Below the pieces are notes generated by a model that ran no database searches, had not been told where the DNA came from, and saw nothing but the letters and a program-made list of their open reading frames with translations. From positions 140,962,343-141,026,342 of the forward strand of contig NC_135505.1 in assembly GCF_052857255.1 (NCBI RefSeq): a stretch of 64,000 nt of DNA, in the 5' to 3' direction. This document shows, one piece after another, positions 1 through 9,100 of the stretch. Source of the DNA: Amblyomma americanum. Taxonomy: Eukaryota; Arthropoda; Arachnida; Ixodida; Ixodidae. A program made the translations under genes and the position numbers. Position 1 is the first letter of the stretch, and every line of letters starts with the position of its first letter.

Positions 1-195
1 AGGTCGCTGAGCATGGAGAAGAGGAGCCGGGCCCTCAGCGCGCCGCCGTCCCGCCTGTTGTCGTCGGCTTCCATCGCCTTGCGCCGGTCCAGCAAGCGCA
101 GCCGGTTGATTGTTGAGCCCAGACCCATGCGGGACAAGACCTTCCTCTGGTAGACGTACGCCAGCGACTCGGCTATCCATATATCCCGAATGGTG
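1..195 (-). CDS. M1 homologue exon 8 (cut by window edge)
   Basis: Continues TIRDIWIAESLAYVYQRKV. The glutamate of AES is the 18th-residue-spaced third zinc ligand (family WLNEGFAxYxE). The following text, rich in arginine, leads out of the window. The acceptor is TTCCGCGCAG before 195. Confidence 0.88.
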
Positions 196-3100
196 CTGCG
201 CGGAATAGGCAGTGAATTCAGTTTGCATCACACATAGGTAAGGACAAGGCAGTAGAACAAAAAAAAAAGTTACTCGGCACGCAGCACCAACCCTTGTTCG
301 AAATGCCGTAGAAATACACTTTTGTATATTCACTTTAGAAGATATTACATTCTATTTAGGCTCATTACTAAAATGCAACAAATCATGCCTAAAATGCAAC
401 AAATTGTTTTCTGGTCTTGTCGCAGCTAGAGAGTTTTTGTAATACTAAGCATTTTTTGTCCCACTTTTCTGCAGCATTATTCTATAGTAACGTCGCTACG
501 ACAATGGACAGCGTAATACTACAAAATCTCCTGTTGCTGCAAGTTCATGGCCAAAAACACTACAAACGATCTTTTCTGGCGGCAGAAAATTTTCTGTTCT
601 ATTTTCCGACTTGGTTCTTACTTTTCAGTTTGCTGATATAACCTTTTCTCCCGTCATACGCAGCCTTGAATGCGTTATACACTTTATACGTGTTGCTTAC
701 TACACGCTTATAAAAACATTGCCGCTCTTTCCTCATATTCAGGCGAGGGCTACATTGCGGACAAAGAAGCTGCCGCTTAGCACAGACCAAAAGTGTTATC
801 TTGAGCCACCGTACCAGATATACAGGTGAGGGCAAGACACGCGAGCAGAATTGTACACCAGCGGCCAAATGAAATGCCAATGACGGAGTTTCAACCGGGC
901 CTGCGATAACAGCGTTATTTATCAGCCAAGCGATCAAACCTCAACGGCCGAAACAAAAACATACATGAGCCCTCTCGCTGCCACAGAAACTGGGTGATAA
1001 CGCGGATAGCCGCTTTCTTGGCGTTTGGCCAGCCATCCACCGTTCAGCGCATCAACGCCATGCACGCGCGGAAAGATCTTTGAATTCCTTCCAAAGTGGG
1101 AATAAGACCGGGCGTGCAGTGATGGACGCAAGGGTGCGGAGACGCGTTTCAATATTTAGCCTCGCCCGCATGGAGCCTTGCCGCCAAACTTTCCCGTATC
1201 TTGCGCAAGAAACTAGTGCGATAAACGTTCGTGATATACTACGAGCTCTGGGGCCAGGACCCCACCCCCAAAGCGGGGAAAGCTTTACCGCTTTTGTAGC
1301 AATAAGCGCCGTCACTTATCCCTTCAATAGATTCACTTCATGTGCGAAAGCGGGGCGCTGAGCGAAGAGTCATCCCGTAGCGCCTAAAGGAAATAGGGGA
1401 CATTATCTGCCTTCGGCACGGGCCACTGTGTTCAAACTCACATATCTTACCCCTGCCTGGAACAGCAGACGTAGCAGTGTTGCTACAAGTTGCAACACAA
1501 AACCAGTTCCGCGAAGGTTTGTCGTAGAATCTCTACAACATATTTCTGAGCGAAAAAAATGGTTTCAATCCTACAGAGAATTCCACTCACCGAGGCGTGG
1601 CGTACGAGAGAAAGTACTGCACCAGCATGTGGTGGACGACGGTGATTAACCAGTTGCGGCTCTGCCAGGGGCGCTGGCTGTCGAAGACGTCCTGGCGCAG
1701 CACGATGAAGCCGGCGCCCGATGCGGCGAGGTGTACCAGACGAGGCACCACGAACAGGTCCAGTACGATCGAGCCGTTCTCGCGGACACTCACCAGTCCC
1801 TCAACGATCCGCATCGCCCGCGTGACAGTCGTCAGCACAGTAGACCTGGAGCGAGAGAACCTGGGAACCCAGCGAGACTCGCACATTGGCTCCAAGATGC
1901 ACAAGTCCTCGGTACAAGCGAAATGCAATCTCTGCCACAGGTTGGATGTCTCCCAAGGATCACCTCATGGTACTCCCGCTTATGAGCACGTGAGTGCGAC
2001 TTTCACTTTCACGAGTATGGCACCCACGGTACCTTACCTGCTCAGCCGCTATGGCGTTGACTTGCCGGGTCACAGGATGCGGGTGCGAATCGCGACGACC
2101 TTGGAGGCTGCGTTTCGATGGATGCGAAATGCAAAATCGCCTACGTGTTTTGCCTTAAAAGCGCCCGTTAAAAATCCCAAAGTCGTCGAAATTAATCCGG
2201 AGCTTTGCCAGAAGCTACGTTCAGTTGTGGGACGTTAACCCGCACGTACCACTAAGTTCACCAGTGCGGTCTATAGGAAGCGAACACCAATAGAAACTTA
2301 CACTTTGGTTGTCGAACAAGCGTTCTGGAGACCTTGGCAGCACAGCTGTTAAGCGCTTTTTTCTCGGGCTGAGCTTCCACGTTGTCGTTGTAGATACTGT
2401 GAGTGTTCACTATGTCACCTCCAAGATTGCGTTTACCGTTAATGTCGTAATTACCAGAGTTGTTACATGTGTCTACCACGGTAACCACACTGAGGACGTT
2501 ACCGTGGAAGAAAGTCGCTAACTTCCTGGAGGCTGCTACACGTCAAGGCCGATGGAGGTTACCGCGGAAAGAGGAGGAGGATTATTGTGGAACGAGAAAG
2601 GTATGACAGGAATGGAGGTATGTGGCACGTTCAGTCTGCGGCTGCTGCTGAGAGACGCGCCAGAGAGAGGCAGACTGATGGTGGCGCGGCTCGTGACAGG
2701 AGTGATAGCTGAGGGTGCTGCAGAGACAGCGGTGCTCAATACATCGCGAAATGAAAGCACTTGCACCTGCGCCAGAAATTCGCACTACCTAGTGTCGTAA
2801 TCTTCTAATAAGTCTTTTGTGCTGGATTAAATGCAGAGCCCAAAGTAAAGACGTGCTTTGTAAATTGATAAAAACTATAATTCCACGCTGCAAAGAATCT
2901 AGACAACAAAAGTGTGCACAGTGCTGTCACAACTGCAAGGAGATGCATGGCTTGGCAACTCTACCAGACTGAATCGTTCGGATTGGCTGGCGAGAACTGG
3001 CGTCAACAAACCGGGACATTAACATTGGCTGGACGGAAGTGACGTCGCCAGACCGGAAGTTACGTTACATCCGGTAAAGAAAGACATCAAAAGGTGTTAA

Positions 3101-6100
3101 TGCTGCCGCATCGCCAACACATAATGAAATTAGGTTCCCCTGCGAATACTTTTTCCACGTGAAGACAGAGGTGCGTTTACTCACGACAGGGGCGACCAGA
3201 GCTTGAGTCTCTCGCTCGAAACCATGCTGAAATTTGTGACGATGACGGACAGGAGGTACGCTGACATGGGGTCGGTCCTGCAACATTGGATATGTGAAGA
3301 GTTCAATGTTAAGCAATAAGCGCTATATAATGGACAGTTCTTGTGCGAATATTGAAAGGTTTCGAATACCAGCCGAATTTTTCGTTTTAGGATTCGCACC
3401 CGAGCAGAAAGTTAGGCATTAAGAATATTAGGACATCAGTCCCAGCTCGAGAAATTCATCTTCCGGGTATGAGAAGTGTCTCGATAAGCCTTTCGCAGTT
3501 TCGTTACGCGACAGTGTGCCACAGCAGTGATGTAAAGTTGCAAAGACCATGATTAAGAGTCCCAGGTGCGCTTAATTAATCCTGAGTCCTCCACCAGGCT
3601 GTTTCTCATAGCCTCTGTGCTGCTTCCAGACTTTAAACCCTGCATGCTAGCACCGTATTGCACGCTTTTTATTTTACAATGTGTAGTTTATAGTTGAAGA
3701 TAATTTGGCGCAGTGAACTGAAAAGAAATTCAAAATGTTCGCCGTGTTTGAAAAACCGCAGAATACCAAAGTTTCTGCACAGGTAAAAATACGTAGCACG
3801 TGAGGACAAGCGTTTGGCCTCACAAAACACACTACAGCAGATAGAGCTGACGTCACAATCGCTACTGTCCTCCCGGCAGTGCCTCCTCGCTCCGCATATC
3901 CAGTCGAGCTATTCCTGCAAACCTTTCTTTTCAACAGCAAAATATTCATTACGATTATTTCTGTGGGACAGCTCAAGAGCGACATCTACTGTCTATATTG
4001 CTCTGAGGAATGTACTAATTGCTGCTGTACACAAGATGGCATTTTTGGGAAAATTAATATATCTAACTTGATTCTCAAATTTTTCTTTCCTTTAGATGTT
4101 TTTAATCCGATAGCATAAAAGCCTCATCGGGAAAAAATTGCGTTCAGAAACATAAGATCACCTTCTTGGCTAGACGGAAGTGACGTCCCCATACCGGATA
4201 GTCCCTTTTAGCTCGAGGGAAGAGATGTCAGCAGACCAGAAGTGACATCACCACACAGAAAATGACATCATCAGACCAAAAATGACATCATCAGATTAAA
4301 AGTGACATCAGCAGACCGAAAGTGACATCACCAGACCAAAAGTGACATCACCAGACCAAAAGTGACACCACCACACGAAAAATGACATCATCAGACCAAA
4401 AGTGACATCACCAGATTAAAGGTGACATCAGCAGACCGAAAGTGACATCACCAGAACAAAAGTGACATCACCAGACCAAAATTGACACCACCAGAACGAA
4501 AGCGACATCACTATACCGAAAGTGACATCACCAGACAAAACTGACATCACCAGACCGGGAGTGAGGTCCCTTCCGATGAAGGTGGCAACAGCTTCCAATG
4601 CTATAGCATTGCCAACACATAAGGTAATTAGGCGTCCCTGTGAACTCTTTTTTTTAATTGCCCTCTGTCAGCGTTCACAGTATCAAAGGAGACCCCTGCC
4701 AAAGAAGAAGGGGCAGAAGAATGAATCCCAAATAGTTTCGTAACAGAAATAGGCCCCGGGTATCTACCGAAGCAACCAGCCAGTAAAACGAGACGACCGG
4801 TCGGGTCCGCCCCGAGTATACCTGTGGAAGGTGTGCACAGCAGTTCCGTTGCTGTGGGAGGAGACGTTCCGCAGGCGCGCCGTGGAGGAGGTCTGCATGT
4901 GCTCGCTAACGAGCAGGCGCACGTCGAAGGTGGTCTTCCAGCCGGGGTCTCCGAAACACGGGAAGCTCACGTGGGCCTCGAGGTCTCTGCGTGGACATTA
5001 GAACTCTGCGGTATAGCTGTGCAGTTCTTGGAGACGTTCTTCGGTACATGTGTGCATGCTCTCTCAACGCCTTGTATGAGCAATGCTTTCGCCCTTTATT
5101 GCGCTTTGAATTACTCGTGTGTTTTTTGACCTGGTCGCCACTGTCGGGTGGTCTTAGCAAAAACACTGGGCTGCGTCAGTGCGGGGTGGTGTTTTACTTG
5201 AGGCCTTTTTTGTTATATAAGTGCAGGTCAAGGCGACAATAAATGTAGACATTTCACTAGCACGAATTGAGCAATACACCGTAGATATTACCGAGAAGCG
5301 AACTTTTTAGTTAAGCACCTTCTTCCAGATGCATGAGTTCATCGGAAGCTTTTCGTGGTGTATGCACTAATAAAAAGTAAGGTCTGTCCTTGAAAGCTAA
5401 CTATGCGCTCTCTACAATATAGCTCGCACAGATATGCAGGCTACACTATTAACATACCGACAGTGGTTACTCACGAGTAAGAGAAGATTTTTCTCTCAAA
5501 ATGTCTTTCCTGTAGAAGCCATGATCTGTTTATTTATCTTGATACCCAGAAGCCGTTATCGAAGGGGGGCAGGCTACATGAATAGAGCGACAGGCCAGCG
5601 TAATAATTTAACGTCTTTTCAGCCTCACGGAGATATAAAATGAGAGCTTTTTTGTTGCTATTATATTCATACTGCCAGAGACCGGAAGGCAAGCGGCCTT
5701 CTGGATTGCATTCATCAACGCTGACAGCAGTCATTTCAAAGTGCATTACAGAGACCGATGCTGCAGTCAAAAATCTTAAAATTGTTTTTCGTCATCATAA
5801 TGCTTTTCTTCGCAGTAAAATATTTCCAGCGAGAATTTTGAACGCTAGGAAACCCAGCCAGTGTTACTGATAATAAAAAAGTGCTTAAGCGCTGAAGTGT
5901 TCCGTCTTTAAATAACCAGACAATTCAATAAGTACGCGAACTCACCGGGGGCGCATGAACAATGCGATTTCGTTTCCCTCCCTCTTCAGGACTAGGCCGT
6001 GTCGCTGGTGGAATCGGCCACGAAACTGCACCGTCAGATTGTACCTGCGTTCCAAAGAAGCCGGTTATGATATAAACACAAACAGCGCAAACCAAAAGAA

Positions 6101-9100
6101 GGGTGCATACTGACCCCCCCCCCCCCCCCCAACCGAAGTGTTTTTTCTTTTTTTATTTGTGTTTGTAGGCTTGCTTGTTTGACACTGGAGTAAATTGCAG
6201 AGAAGAACGGTGGGCCTAAAAATTAACATGCATAAAGTTTAACAGTCCCACAAGGGAACAGCAGTTCACAATTGGTAGCCAGCTGCTGGACGGGGTAAAG
6301 GAATGTCTACTTACGGCTGCTAGTGACCGCTGATGTGGATCATGAGAGGGAAATAACTAGAAGGATAAGAATGGGGTGGAGCGCATATGGCAGGTTCTCT
6401 CAGATCATGAATGGCAGTTTACCAGTATCCCTCAAGAGAAACGTGTACAACAGCTCTATCTTACCGGCACTCACCTATGGGGCAGAAACGTGGAGGCTAA
6501 AGAAAAGGGTTCAGCTTAAGTTAAGGGCAACGCAGCGAGCCATGGAAAGAAGAATAATAGGTGTAACTTTAAGAGACCGGAAGCGGGTAGAGTGGGTGAG
6601 GGAACAAAGGCGGGTTAATGACATCCTAATAGAAATCAAGAGGAAGAAGTGGGCTTGGGCAGGACATGTAATGCGAAGGCAAGATAACCGCAGGTCCTTA
6701 AGGGTAACGGAGCGGATTCCAAGAGAAGGCAAGCGTAGCAGAGGGCGGCAGAAGGTTAGGTGAGCGGATGAGATTAGGAAGTTTGAGGGGATACGGTGGC
6801 AGCAGCTGGCAAAGAACAGGGTTAATTGGAGACATATGAGAGTGGCCCTTGCCCTGCAGTGGGCGTAGTCAGGCTGACGATGATGAAATTGCAGGCGCTG
6901 CATAGCTTTACAAGAAAAGAAGAGAAGCCAGACAAGACGTTCAGCATGGTTATGTGCACACTACCAGCAGAAAGTTTATTCTTGACATGAAGAAAAAGAA
7001 ACGCAAAGGATAACGAAAGAATCGATTGATCAAAAAAGAGGTAAGTCAAAGTACAACAGGTTGTTTTCGGAAACGAGTGCTTCGGGTGCACGTTGAGGCT
7101 GTTATGTACAACTCAGCACATTTGAACGTTGAAGCTCTTTCCTGGCTTCTCTTCTTGTAAAACTATGAAGCGCCTGCAATTTACTCCAGTGTTAAGCAAC
7201 CACCAACCCGAACCTAAACTATACTTTCTTGCCAGCCTGCCTGCTTGACAGCTGCCGCCATCTGTCACATGTTCCTGTCACTAACGTGAACTGCGCATGC
7301 TCAGGCACGTAGCCAGCCAGCCAGCCTGTCTGCCAGCCAGCCAGCCTGCCTGCCTGCCTGCTTGCCTGCGTATGCGCAGTTCCCATTAGTAACACACACA
7401 CACACACACACGTCACTTCCCAGGGGCAGCTGGCTCCTCGTGGAACCAGATCGTGACTTTGTCTCCCACGTGCGTTCTCTTAATTCTTCGAAGGTGTTGC
7501 TGATTCCGAGTTGCATGAGCTTGTCGTTGGATGTATTTCTTGGGAGATGAAGAGCTGTTTTGTATGCCTTCCGGAGTATTTTCTCCGCTTGCTCCTTCTC
7601 TGCTTTGATAGTCACATGGTACGGTAATGAATATGTTACCCGGCTGACCACTAGGCTGTTGACTAGCCTGAGTGTGTCCTCCTCCTTCATGCCATACCTC
7701 TTGTGCGCTATTCTGCTGATCATCCGGCCTACTTGTCCTGCCGCTTTGCTTAGCAGGCTGAGTGCATGACTGCACTTCCGGCTTCCTTGCAGCCACATGA
7801 CGAGGATTCTGATCATCTTTTGTTCCGGGATGTTCTGGCCCTCTAGTTTTATTTCGAGTGGAGCATCCGTAGGGTGCCTACACACTCTGAGGAGCTCAGA
7901 TTTTTCCGTGGAGCATTTAAGTCCTCTTTGTTTTGTGTATTCTTCAATACAGGTGGCAGCCTCTTGTAGCGCCTCCTGCTTCTCCCCCATTGAGCCTTGG
8001 GTGGTCCAGATGGTCATATCGTCTGCGTACGTTGCATGACTAATCCCCTGGACTTGGCTGAGTTTCTTGGCGAGGTTGACCATCGCTATGTTAAAGAGTA
8101 TTGGCGAGATTTCTGAGCCTTGCGGAGTGCCCTTGCATGGCGTTTGAAAGGTGTCACTCCGCAGGTCTCCTAGGCCTACCGTCGCTGTTCTGTCCGTGAG
8201 GGAGCTTCTAACGTAGTCATGGACCTTCTTCCCGCAGTTGGCGGTGTTAAGTCCTTCCATAATGGCGGCGTGGGATACGTTGTCAAAGGCCCCTTTAATA
8301 TCGATGGCCATGACAACGTTCTCCCCGTTCTTTGGCATTGTTTCGAGTACCTCTTCTTTTAGTTGTAGCAAGATGTCTTGGGTTGATAAATTTGCCCTGA
8401 ATCCGAACATGGTGTTGGGGTACCATTCTCCGTCTTCTAGATGCGTTTGTATTCGTCGGGTAACTATTCTCTCGTACAGCTTGTCTAGGCATGATGTTAG
8501 CGGGATCGATACAAATACACAAATACGAAGACTTAAAATACGAAGGCACAAATACGAAGACTTAGCAACACAACGACTGGAAGGGCGCTCCTGACAAAGC
8601 TAGGTCGGGGAATAGAAAAGCCACAAAATAGCAGGGCCGCAATACCAGACCCGCTAAGAAAGAAGCTATGCACACAACCTATCCCCCGAAACATGGATCC
8701 AAACCTCCATGCTAACAGGAGACAGGTTAGGGCAGAATTTTATGAGAGGAACATGGGGCATCGGGACAACACAGTCTACACTGATGCCTCCCTATACCCC
8801 CAAACACACAAAAATAGCGCGGTAGCAGTAGTTGTAAATTACCACGGAGAACACATCACAAGCCTCACAGCCGGAGTATCTAACATAACAGAGGCAGAGG
8901 AGATTGCTGTCGCCCTGGCAGCGAATGAAGGATATAGGACAGGGAGATCCCTTAACATCTTAACGGATTCACAAGAGGCGTGCCGGAACTATACTAGAGG
9001 CAGAATTAGCAGCACGGCACTCAAGATCCTCAGTAGAGCTCTGCTCCCTGAGGGGCGACCAATACACAACATAACCTGGATACCGAGTCACTCAGGGATC

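Noticed and set aside
2552..2800. Frame with RRAxERxRE-like text in the M1 intron
   Set aside because: Purine-rich composition opens several frames; no homologous family could be named and no splice-consistent exon was found.
3065..3316. A frame overlapping M1 exon 6 that reads FERETQALVAPVVSKRT
   Set aside because: It is the wrong frame; the PMSAYLL frame in the same place fits the M1 family and both neighbouring exon phases.
4241..4560. Regular 20-bp repeats resembling a CRISPR array
   Set aside because: Units are directly tandem with no unique spacers, and the context is a eukaryotic intron; it is a minisatellite.
7219..7435. C-terminal extension of the LINE RT frame (VCVCVTNG, AGWLADRLAGW)
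   Set aside because: This is read-through into CA and CCAG microsatellites beyond the element.
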